Source: Methanomassiliicoccales archaeon PtaU1.Bin030
GTDB taxonomy: Archaea > Thermoplasmatota > Thermoplasmata > Methanomassiliicoccales > Methanomassiliicoccaceae
DNA length: 6,318 nt
NCBI GenBank assembly: GCA_002067635.1
Contig: MVRB01000133.1
Span: forward strand, 1 to 6,318
Reading direction: 5' to 3'
A model generated the notes under the pieces. That model was not told the origin of the DNA and ran no database searches. It was given only the letters and a program-made list of their open reading frames with translations. Below are positions 1 through 6,124 of this stretch, one piece after another. The first letter of the stretch is position 1, and each line of letters begins with the position of its first letter. The position numbers and the translations under genes are program-made.

Positions 1-123
1 GGACAAGGTGCTCATCAGCAAGCGATCGACAACCCCGGTGTCAGGATGCCCTTAAGGGACATGTTCCGGGGCGATGTCCTGTAACCCTGAGCGTACCGCC
101 AGCGGTCCCTCAGAGCGGCCCCG

Positions 124-675
124 TTTCAGCTTCTTGCCCACACCCCACACTTTGCGAACCGCCTTCCGAGCTTCCAGTACTCCTTGTGGTGCATGTCGGG
201 GAGCATCGGCCTGACCTTCTCCAGGTCGATGTTGCCGTCTGTCATGACACTTACGTCGCAGTATGAGGCCACTATCTAACCGAAGAAGATCTGAATGGTG
301 TTGAGGTCCTGCGTCTGGTGCAAGCGGCACCCCATGTTCACCGTTGATAGTACCACCATGCGCTCGGTTCCCAGCTCCCTAAAATAGGCCTCGAAGAGCT
401 GTGACCTGCCTTCTTCCTGCTGCTCACCAGACCGCCACAGTCGGTTTGCACCACATCGCCCTCTGAAGGTAAGCTCACGCCGAAGGTCCCAATCTCCCTG
501 ATGCTCGGGACGGTATGTTGATTCCTATGAATTCCGACGGAGATGTACTGGGGGTGCTGAAGTTCATGATCCCACGTGCGCCACGGGAAGAAAAGTGGAG
601 CAGCCTCCGAGGTTGGCCCCACGATCGTAACTGACATCGGGTACTAGCAAAGGCTGGGTCCAGGCCCTTCTTCAT
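124..675 (-). pseudogene. Decayed flavin reductase / flavoredoxin-like gene
   Basis: Joining pieces from three minus-strand frames rebuilds a protein of about 184 residues, close to the usual length of the flavin reductase-like (FMN-binding split-barrel) family. In order the pieces read MKKGLDPAFASTRC (from 675), SVTIVGPTSEAAPLFF, RGARGIMNFSTP, QYISVGIHRNQHTVPSIREI followed by GTFGVSLPSE, GRSQLFEAYFRELGTERMVV, VMTDGNIDLEKVRP, DMHHKEYWKLG and a terminal VGKKLK near 124. The segment with HTVPSIRE, GTFGVSLPSE and a TD-C-GLVS stretch is what I recognise as the family signature. Frame changes fall near 633, 587, 551, 414 and 147, and a TAG interrupts the frame at 276-278. Living members bind FMN and transfer electrons in the cytoplasm; this copy cannot make such a protein. 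Both large neighbouring genes are intact, so decay is likelier than poor sequence. The family call is from memory of the motifs. Confidence 0.78.
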
Positions 676-706
676 GGTAAGCCTGCAGCGTCATGGGCTC
701 CATCGG

Positions 707-718
707 TAATAAAATATG
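707..718 (-). promoter_or_regulatory. Candidate relic TATA box of the decayed reductase gene
   Basis: The minus strand reads CATATTTTATTA here, an AT-rich island centred about 38 bases before the presumed old ATG at 675. That spacing would give a transcript with a leader of roughly a dozen bases. No ribosome binding site is visible before the ATG, which suits a very short leader or decay. The match to the archaeal TATA consensus is only partial. Confidence 0.3.
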
Positions 719-781
719 GAATCGCAGCCTCGGAAACAGAGCTCACTACATCAAGAGGTGATTGTTCTACGATATTAAGGT

Positions 782-788
782 AAAAAAA
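782..788 (-). terminator. T-run terminator after the surface protein gene
   Basis: Seven consecutive T on the minus strand, preceded by a C-rich stretch, begin 19 bases past the TAG stop at 809-807. Archaeal RNA polymerase commonly terminates on such runs without needing a hairpin, and I see no stable hairpin here. It separates the surface protein gene from the decayed reductase. Confidence 0.55.
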
Positions 789-806
789 GGGGGAGGTAAA
801 AGGTTT

Positions 807-2927
807 CTATACTCTCCTACGCCGGGCGAGCAACAAGGCCGCCAAGACAACCCCCACCACGATAATCCCTCCGAAAGTCAAGGGAAGAAGATCGGGCGAG
901 TTGGGGGCCGTTGTAGAGGACGCCTCCTGCATGATGATATCCCCAACGTACAATGACTGACCATTTCCCACTGCGACCTGTACATGCTTTTCCTCGCAGC
1001 CTGTCTTCCGCAGAGTGAGATCGTAATTGCCTGCGGACAGATCGAAGGAGAACCAGCCGTCCGCGTTGGTCAGCACCGTGGACCCGCTGGGCAGAACTAC
1101 GCTGGCCCCTGCCACCGGATCAGCGTTGGGGTACACCACCCTTCCTGAGATCGTACCCATCACCGCAGCATGATCCTCATCGTTGGCGACAATTATCCTT
1201 ATAGCGTCCGAGGGAACGGTCCACTCCTGGGACCAGGTGGTGAAGAGGTAGTTGACGGTCGTACGTCCGGTCGATTGAATCTCCGCTATCTTCTGCGAGG
1301 AGAAGCTGGCAATGTCGTTTCCGTCGTTCCAAACAACTCCTCCCTCGTGCCTCCAGTTGGTGCATGACGCTACCTGTGCAGCGTTGAGCTCAGCATTAAA
1401 GGCGAAGATCAAGTAGTAGGTGCCCTCAGAGGAGGGCGCGTCTAAGTCTATGTTGCTGGACACATAGCTGTTGGTCCCCGTGGAGATCCAGTTGTTGACG
1501 CTCCAGTAATTGCTGCTGTGCGAGCCCCAGCTTGTCACGCCGATGAGTGGTGCGGCGTCGGTGCTCTCTAGATCGTTCTTGGCGAGCATGGCCACGGAAC
1601 CCTTGAGAGCAGCTCCCGGTTCCACCACGATCTGCTTGTTGGTGGCCGTTATGGAGCTAAAGGTGCCGGTCCCCGATTGGATCTTTACGTAGCTCTGCGT
1701 CAGGGGGTCGTCAAAGTGGCTCACCACGCTACCCTTGACAGTAATGGTGATGGCCGCCACGGGTATGACGTATTGTTGGTAACCGCTGGCGAAAAGGTAT
1801 TCGACGCTCGCTCGTCCGGACGATTGGGCGCTGGATATCTGAACGGTGGAGAGGTCCGCCAGGTCGTTACCGTCGTTCCACACGGCGCTGCCGTCCCCAT
1901 GACCATGATTTGTGCAGGAGGCCACCTGCGCACCATCATGCTCATCACTGAAGGCTATGATGATGTGATAAGTCCCGGGACTGCTGGGAGCGGTCATCGA
2001 GATCCCGCTGGTAGTATATTGGGCGGTTCCCACCGTGACCTCGTTGCGGATGACCCAGTACGACGAGCTGCTAGTGCCCCAGGTGGCGGTGGCGACCAGC
2101 GGTCCTGCGCTGGAGCCCATGTTGTTCATAGCATCGACGCTTATCTCCCCTGTCAGGCGACTACCGGGAGCGACGGTGATCTGTTTGCTGCTCTGCGAGA
2201 TGGTGGAGAAGGATCCCGTCCCCGAACGGAGGGTTACCTGGCTGGTAGTGAAGGGTGACGGGACGGCCCCCTCATCCGAGACCACGACCGTGACCGCGTC
2301 ACCGGGTACGGTCCAGCTCTGGGAGCCTCTATCGAACAGGTAACTGACTGTCGTCCGTCCGGCCGACTGCATCTGGGCGATCTTTGCGGCCGACAGTTGG
2401 GCAATATCGTTGCCGTCGTTCCACACCTCGCCGTGGACATCCGCATACCTCCAGTTAGTGCAAGATGCCAGCTGACCTCCCGTGAACTCCGCACCGAAAG
2501 CAAAAATGATGTAGTATGTACCAGCTGTACTGGGTGCATTGAGCGATATCTCACCGGACCCATAGCTCTGGGTGCCGGTGGAGATCCAATCCTCGATCGT
2601 CCAATAGCTGGAGCTGTGCGATCCCCAGTTCGGCGTGCCGATCAGGGGCGCCCTGTCGCTGGAAACCATGCTGTTATAGGTCTCCAGCACGATCGAACCA
2701 GTGAGGGTCTCACCCCTCTGGACGAATATCTGCTTAGAGCTGGGCGAGAGGGTGCTGAATGAACCGCTGCCCGATTTGATCTTCACATAGCTGCTCGTTA
2801 GGGGATCGTCATACACCCAGGCCTTGGCCGGAGGTGCCACCATGACGAAGGATCCCAGCAAGACCAGGGCGGTCACGGCGATGGCCATGCCCCTTCCGGC
2901 CTTACCAAATCTTCTCTCCTTTAACAT
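807..2927 (-). CDS. Exported, membrane-anchored protein with three repeated domains and a carboxypeptidase-regulatory-like domain
   Basis: The 706 residues begin with a signal peptide: basic residues (MLKERRFGKAGRG), a hydrophobic core at about 14-31 and a likely cleavage site after AKA at 36. Three homologous domains follow at about 39-218, 225-398 and 405-581. Each holds a SYWxI/V-type segment, a GTYxxIxAF strand, SCTN (155, 337, 521), the invariant WNDGND (169, 350, 533), and a tail of the form SxGRxxVxYLF. Residues 589-668 (GTISGRVVYPNADPVAGASV onward) resemble a carboxypeptidase-regulatory-like beta-sandwich, a fold common in archaeal surface proteins. After a short Ser/Thr/Pro linker, residues about 684-701 form a membrane helix ending in ARRRRV. 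The protein should sit outside the cell, anchored at its C terminus. The ATG at 2927 is supported by a well-placed ribosome binding site. WNDGND may bind a metal ion, which is inference. The function is unknown; adhesion, cell-envelope structure or carbohydrate binding are all possible. Confidence 0.9.
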   Translation of the reverse strand: MLKERRFGKAGRGMAIAVTALVLLGSFVMVAPPAKAWVYDDPLTSSYVKIKSGSGSFSTLSPSSKQIFVQRGETLTGSIVLETYNSMVSSDRAPLIGTPNWGSHSSSYWTIEDWISTGTQSYGSGEISLNAPSTAGTYYIIFAFGAEFTGGQLASCTNWRYADVHGEVWNDGNDIAQLSAAKIAQMQSAGRTTVSYLFDRGSQSWTVPGDAVTVVVSDEGAVPSPFTTSQVTLRSGTGSFSTISQSSKQITVAPGSRLTGEISVDAMNNMGSSAGPLVATATWGTSSSSYWVIRNEVTVGTAQYTTSGISMTAPSSPGTYHIIIAFSDEHDGAQVASCTNHGHGDGSAVWNDGNDLADLSTVQISSAQSSGRASVEYLFASGYQQYVIPVAAITITVKGSVVSHFDDPLTQSYVKIQSGTGTFSSITATNKQIVVEPGAALKGSVAMLAKNDLESTDAAPLIGVTSWGSHSSNYWSVNNWISTGTNSYVSSNIDLDAPSSEGTYYLIFAFNAELNAAQVASCTNWRHEGGVVWNDGNDIASFSSQKIAEIQSTGRTTVNYLFTTWSQEWTVPSDAIRIIVANDEDHAAVMGTISGRVVYPNADPVAGASVVLPSGSTVLTNADGWFSFDLSAGNYDLTLRKTGCEEKHVQVAVGNGQSLYVGDIIMQEASSTTAPNSPDLLPLTFGGIIVVGVVLAALLLARRRRV
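1185..1715 (-). repeat. Surface protein repeat 3 (residues about 405-581)
   Basis: Third copy, starting at DDPLTQSYVKIQSGTG. It has GSHSSNYWSVNNWISTGT, GTYYLIFAF, SCTNWR and WNDGNDIA, nearly the same key segments as repeat 1. Its one cysteine is residue 522. The carboxypeptidase-regulatory-like domain follows directly. Confidence 0.85.
1734..2255 (-). repeat. Surface protein repeat 2 (residues about 225-398)
   Basis: Second and most divergent copy. It lacks the DDPLT opening and begins near PFTTSQVTLRSGTGSFSTIS. It keeps WGTSSSSYWVI, GTYHIIIAF, SCTN and WNDGND. The tryptophan after SCTN in the other copies is replaced by a His/Gly-rich stretch (HGHGDG). Its single cysteine is residue 338. 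Confidence 0.83.
2274..2813 (-). repeat. Surface protein repeat 1 (residues about 39-218)
   Basis: First copy of the domain. It starts at DDPLTSSYVKI, contains GSHSSSYWTIEDWISTGT, GTYYIIFAF, SCTNWR and WNDGNDIA, and ends near TVPGDAVTVVV. It has one cysteine, at residue 156. It resembles repeat 3 much more than repeat 2. Confidence 0.85.
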
Positions 2928-2932
2928 TTCGG

Positions 2933-2939
2933 ATCACCT
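2933..2939 (-). promoter_or_regulatory. Ribosome binding site of the surface protein gene
   Basis: The minus strand reads AGGTGAT here, complementary to the usual archaeal 16S rRNA 3' end, with five bases before the ATG at 2927. It fixes that start over the internal ATG at residue 14, which would remove the basic part of the signal peptide. Confidence 0.8.
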
Positions 2940-3022
2940 GCAAATAGTGCCTTTCCTACCGATGCACGACAGCACCGGCGTTAGCACGCCCCCCATCCCT
3001 CTTCGGTGCAGCTCCGGAAATG

Positions 3023-3040
3023 TTATCCTTAAAGATAATA
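3023..3040 (-). promoter_or_regulatory. Near-perfect palindrome overlapping a candidate promoter
   Basis: TTATCCTTAAAGATAA at 3023-3038 is a 16-base palindrome with seven of eight pairs matching. On the minus strand the same spot reads TATTATCTTTAA (3040 to 3029), a weak TATA-like stretch about 100 bases before the surface protein start. If used, the leader would be roughly 75 bases. The element could be an operator, a promoter core or both. The symmetry is seen directly; the role is inferred. Confidence 0.35.
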
Positions 3041-3095
3041 CAAGCGGATGTATAGAAGTGGTTAACGCTGACCTTAATCGGAGGCCTATCGCCTT

Positions 3096-3101
3096 AAAAA
3101 A
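3096..3101 (-). terminator. T-run terminator after the histidine kinase gene
   Basis: Six T on the minus strand start 12 bases past the kinase TGA (3115-3113). A small AGGC/GCCT inverted repeat with a five-base loop lies just beyond, at 3082-3094. The order, T-run first and hairpin second, is not that of a bacterial intrinsic terminator but suits archaeal T-run termination. It suggests the kinase and surface protein are not simply one transcript. Confidence 0.45.
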
Positions 3102-3112
3102 TTTGGTCGTCC

Positions 3113-6034
3113 TCACGCATGGACGAGGAGCAGCGCGAGCTTGTCCTTCAGGTCCTGGATGGAATACGGCTTGGGAAGGAAATCGACGAACCCGTACTTC
3201 CGGGGCTCGGACATCACCGGATCGTTGGAGTATCCGCTGGATACCATGGCCTTTACGCTTCCGTCCAACTTGAGGATCTCCTGGATGGCGTCCTTGCCCC
3301 CCATCCCTCCCCGGATGGTCAGGTCCATTATGAGCAGGTCGAAGGGCCTGCCCTCGGCCAGCGACCGGGAGACCTGCTCGATGGCCTCCTCTCCCGTCCT
3401 GGCCATCTCCACTTTGTGACCGAGGTCCGTGAGGATGGTGGACAGGACCTCCAGGATGGCCTCCTCGTCGTCCATTATGAGGATCCTCGAGGCCTTCACC
3501 TCCCCCTCGCTCTTCTCAACCTCCGGTGCCGGGATGGCCGGAGCATCGCTGGCCGGGAGATGGATGATGAACGATGTACCCAGTCCAGGCTCGGATTCCA
3601 CATCGATGAATCCCTCGTGGTTCTTCACGATGGACTGTACGGTCGACAGCCCCAGCCCGTTGCCGTTGGGCTTGGTGGTGAAGAAAGGATCGAAGATCTT
3701 GCCCAGGATATCCGCCGGTATTCCTGGCCCCTGATCGGTGATCTTGACCTTGACGAACCCTCGGCTCCCCCCCTTGTCGTGGGAGTGGAAGTACCTGTCG
3801 GAATTGGACGCCTTTACGAATATCTTACCTCCCTCCGGCATAGCCTGCACCGCGTTGATGACCAGGTTGTTGATCACCTGCTCTATCTGGAAGCGGTCCG
3901 CGTTTATCCGCCGGAGGTCGTCGGCGATCCGGTACTCAGCCTTCACATTGGTGCCGGTCAGGGTGAACTCGATGGTCTTCCTGAGGAGCTCCCCCAGGTC
4001 GGTCGGCTCCTTCACGGGCTTCCCGCCCTTGGAGTATGTAAGGAGCTGCTGGGTCAGGTTCCGGGCGTTCAGGGCTGAGCGGACGGCCTCCTCCAGGCGA
4101 TACCGGCTCCGCTCTCCGGGAGGTATGTCCTTCGACGCCACCTCGATGTTGCTGATTATGGACGTCAGCAAGTTGTTGAAGTCGTGGGCGATGCCGCCTG
4201 CCAGGACCCCCAGGGACTCCAGCTTCTGCGTCTTGTTGAGCTCCTGCTCCATCCGCAGCTTCTCGGTGATGTCGTTACCCACTGCCTGGTACTCCACCAG
4301 ATGCCCTTTGGAATCGAAGATCCCCCTAAGTCTCCACTCCGTGGTCCTGACATCATCCTGCCCCATTAAGACCCTCAGTTTTACCGCGTCGCTATCGGGA
4401 GCTCTGGGGGTGAGGCACCTCAGCGTTTCCTGGAACCTCTGGTAATCGTCCTCGTCGGTCGAAGGGAAAAAGGTGGTGCCGATCAGATTCTCGCTGGGGA
4501 CCCCGTAGAACTCCGAGTAGGCCTGGTTGGCGAAGGTGATGGTGCCGTTACTCTGCCGCCGGACGATCAGTTCCTTCTGGCATTCCACGATGGCCCGGTA
4601 CTCGTCCTCCTTTCTCCTCTTCTCTGTGATGTCTATGCCAGCTGTTTGGACCTCCACCAGTTCTCCTCTATCGTCGAAGTGGACCCTCCCCTGCCAATGG
4701 ATCCACATATCCGTCCCGTCAAGGAGGCTGACGACGTGCTCGAAGTGGAAGACCGGGGCCTCGGGAGTGGCCTTCCAGATCAGCTCCCATAGTGCCTTAT
4801 TGTCATCCTCGTTCAGCAGGTCCCCGATCCTCGAATCGGCCATCTGCTTGGTGCTCCTTTCTACGATCCTTTCGAACACAGGGTTGAAGAACGTGATCTG
4901 GCCGGTCCGATCGAAAGTCAGGATGGCCTCGGTCTGGTTCTCGATGATGGTCCTGTATCTCCGGTTGGTGTCGGCCAGCTTTATCTGGAACTCGGCCTCG
5001 CGGTATTTCCTCTCTTTCTGCCTGCTCAGTGTGACATCCTTGAGGACAAGCATTCGGCCGGTCTTCTTCATCCTCCCGTAATCGAAGACGCTCATCTTGG
5101 CCTCGAACGTCCGGCCATCGGCTTCCTTGAACTCCATCTCCCCCGTCTCCTGAGGTTCCATGATGAAGCGCTCCAGCGCAGGGAACCTTTCCAGGATAAT
5201 ATCTGAGTGTTGGAGGACGATATCATTCCGCTCCTTGCATAGAAGCTTCAGAGCGCTGGTATTGACGTCGTTGATCAAACCCTCCGAGTCCAGGACGAAG
5301 ATCGCTTCCCTCATCAGGTCAAGCATCTTCTTGCGAGCTACCGGCGCGATGTCGAACAAGCCGAAGCCTAAGGCGCCAATGTAGAAGAACAGTATCCCCA
5401 GGGTGAAGGTCAGACCATCGATGGGCATGATAATCAGGTCCACCGTGAAGAACGCCATGATGTTCAGTATAAAGCAGATAGCGGCACCGAGAGAGAACAC
5501 AATGAGTAAGGTCCAGTTCCCTATCTTACGCAAGTTCACAGCTAAATAATATAAGAGCACGGACCCCACGACAAGGCAAAAGATAGACCAGCCGATGTTC
5601 ATGTACGAGACATCGTACATTAGGAAGGGTACCTCGTAATCGGGCAGCGTCGTAAGGTAGAAGTTGGAGTTCCAGAGGTGCAGCCAGTTATCCGTAATGA
5701 TGGAGAACGCGGCTAAAGCCGGCATGATGAGAATGAGGGCCAGGTTCCTCCTCTTGATGGGGTCATAGCGGCCGGTGAACTCGCCCACGAAGAAGATGAA
5801 CCCGGTGAAGACAACTACGAACATCAGGACGTTGAAGTAGTACAGGACCTTGAGGGTACCCTGGTAGGGCAGGAGGACCTGGAGAATGGCACCGACGGAT
5901 ATAAGCGCGCAGGCCGGAAGCATAACCAGACCGGACCTTATCCGCAGCGGCCGCCTATCGTAGAGGGCTATGAGGACGGCGAGGCATGCGAATGCGAAGA
6001 TAATGTAGCATATGCTGAGTATGAACGCCCACAT
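3113..6034 (-). CDS. Seven-helix membrane hybrid histidine kinase with three PAS-like domains and a receiver domain
   Basis: This 973-residue sensor kinase senses through its membrane and PAS regions and autophosphorylates on histidine. Residues 1-228 hold about seven hydrophobic helices (roughly 4-25, 36-55, 63-83, 97-115, 141-162, 174-196, 203-226), as in the histidine kinase N-terminal 7TM family. PAS-like domains follow at about 236-335 (weakest), 357-470 and 478-592; the last two end in typical DITEK motifs, and a probable coiled coil links the first two. The H-box AHDFNN gives H617. The ATPase domain has the N-box (INNLVINAVQAM, about 721), DQGPGIP (767-773), the F-box DPFFTTK and GNGLGLS (791-797). 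The receiver at about 849-970 has the acidic pair D855/D856, phosphoacceptor D904, S932 and K955, so every key residue is present. No other in-frame start exists back to the upstream stop at 6080-6082. There is no DNA-binding or other output domain. The ligand is unknown. Confidence 0.95.
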   Translation of the reverse strand: MWAFILSICYIIFAFACLAVLIALYDRRPLRIRSGLVMLPACALISVGAILQVLLPYQGTLKVLYYFNVLMFVVVFTGFIFFVGEFTGRYDPIKRRNLALILIMPALAAFSIITDNWLHLWNSNFYLTTLPDYEVPFLMYDVSYMNIGWSIFCLVVGSVLLYYLAVNLRKIGNWTLLIVFSLGAAICFILNIMAFFTVDLIIMPIDGLTFTLGILFFYIGALGFGLFDIAPVARKKMLDLMREAIFVLDSEGLINDVNTSALKLLCKERNDIVLQHSDIILERFPALERFIMEPQETGEMEFKEADGRTFEAKMSVFDYGRMKKTGRMLVLKDVTLSRQKERKYREAEFQIKLADTNRRYRTIIENQTEAILTFDRTGQITFFNPVFERIVERSTKQMADSRIGDLLNEDDNKALWELIWKATPEAPVFHFEHVVSLLDGTDMWIHWQGRVHFDDRGELVEVQTAGIDITEKRRKEDEYRAIVECQKELIVRRQSNGTITFANQAYSEFYGVPSENLIGTTFFPSTDEDDYQRFQETLRCLTPRAPDSDAVKLRVLMGQDDVRTTEWRLRGIFDSKGHLVEYQAVGNDITEKLRMEQELNKTQKLESLGVLAGGIAHDFNNLLTSIISNIEVASKDIPPGERSRYRLEEAVRSALNARNLTQQLLTYSKGGKPVKEPTDLGELLRKTIEFTLTGTNVKAEYRIADDLRRINADRFQIEQVINNLVINAVQAMPEGGKIFVKASNSDRYFHSHDKGGSRGFVKVKITDQGPGIPADILGKIFDPFFTTKPNGNGLGLSTVQSIVKNHEGFIDVESEPGLGTSFIIHLPASDAPAIPAPEVEKSEGEVKASRILIMDDEEAILEVLSTILTDLGHKVEMARTGEEAIEQVSRSLAEGRPFDLLIMDLTIRGGMGGKDAIQEILKLDGSVKAMVSSGYSNDPVMSEPRKYGFVDFLPKPYSIQDLKDKLALLLVHA

Positions 6035-6045
6035 GCCTCTGTCTT

Positions 6046-6049
6046 CTCC
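6046..6049 (-). promoter_or_regulatory. Weak ribosome binding site candidate of the kinase gene
   Basis: GGAG on the minus strand lies 11 bases before the ATG at 6034, longer than ideal. A second purine patch, GAGG (6039-6036), is only one base from the ATG and probably too close. Translation may be modest or rely little on this pairing. Confidence 0.3.
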
Positions 6050-6086
6050 ATTCGAGTTCTGAACCGGGCATCTCGATTTTCATAAA

Positions 6087-6096
6087 TTATATAAAT
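6087..6096 (-). promoter_or_regulatory. TATA box of the histidine kinase gene
   Basis: The minus strand reads ATTTATATAA inside a 23-base stretch of only A and T (6082-6104). It is by far the best archaeal TATA match in the window. Transcription starting about 25 bases downstream would leave a leader of about 30 bases before the ATG at 6034. The stretch is nearly symmetrical, so by itself it does not set direction; the kinase lies on its minus side, and no gene is recognised on the plus side. Confidence 0.7.
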
Positions 6097-6112
6097 AATA
6101 TAATGCCTGGTC

Positions 6113-6124
6113 ATCACGAGTGAT
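6113..6124. promoter_or_regulatory. Short inverted repeat upstream of the kinase promoter
   Basis: ATCAC and GTGAT flank a two-base GA centre, a perfect 5+5 inverted repeat about 17 bases upstream of the TATA box. The position suits an activator or repressor site. Its stop-side bases also overlap the end of the possible upstream gene remnant. A repeat this short can arise by chance. Confidence 0.25.

Noticed and set aside
1..84. Short open frames on the plus strand running in from the left edge
   Set aside because: Two frames are open (stops at 53-55 and 82-84), neither has a recognisable sequence, and they are too short to call a gene end.
676..806. Read-through extension of the surface protein past its TAG stop
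   Set aside because: The frame stays open for about 44 codons to a TGA overlapping 675, which is notable if TAG is decoded as pyrrolysine. However, a run of seven T lies within 30 bases and the protein already ends in a canonical helix plus arginine tail, so TAG is most simply a stop.
2928..3112. Riboswitch or structured RNA in the leader of the surface protein gene
   Set aside because: I looked for known riboswitch-like cores and extended stems and saw only short, weak pairings, which is not enough to support a structured RNA.
2934..3116. Minus-strand open frame of 60 codons in the gap between the two main genes
   Set aside because: It begins inside the kinase stop region, spans the T-run and palindrome, lacks a ribosome binding site and resembles no protein. 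The gap is better explained as regulatory.
3119..4078. Long plus-strand open frame (319 codons) opposite the kinase
   Set aside because: It mirrors the highly conserved kinase core and receiver on the other strand, has no recognisable motif and looks like a by-product of GC-rich codon use. Other plus-strand open frames opposite the two genes are rejected for the same reason.
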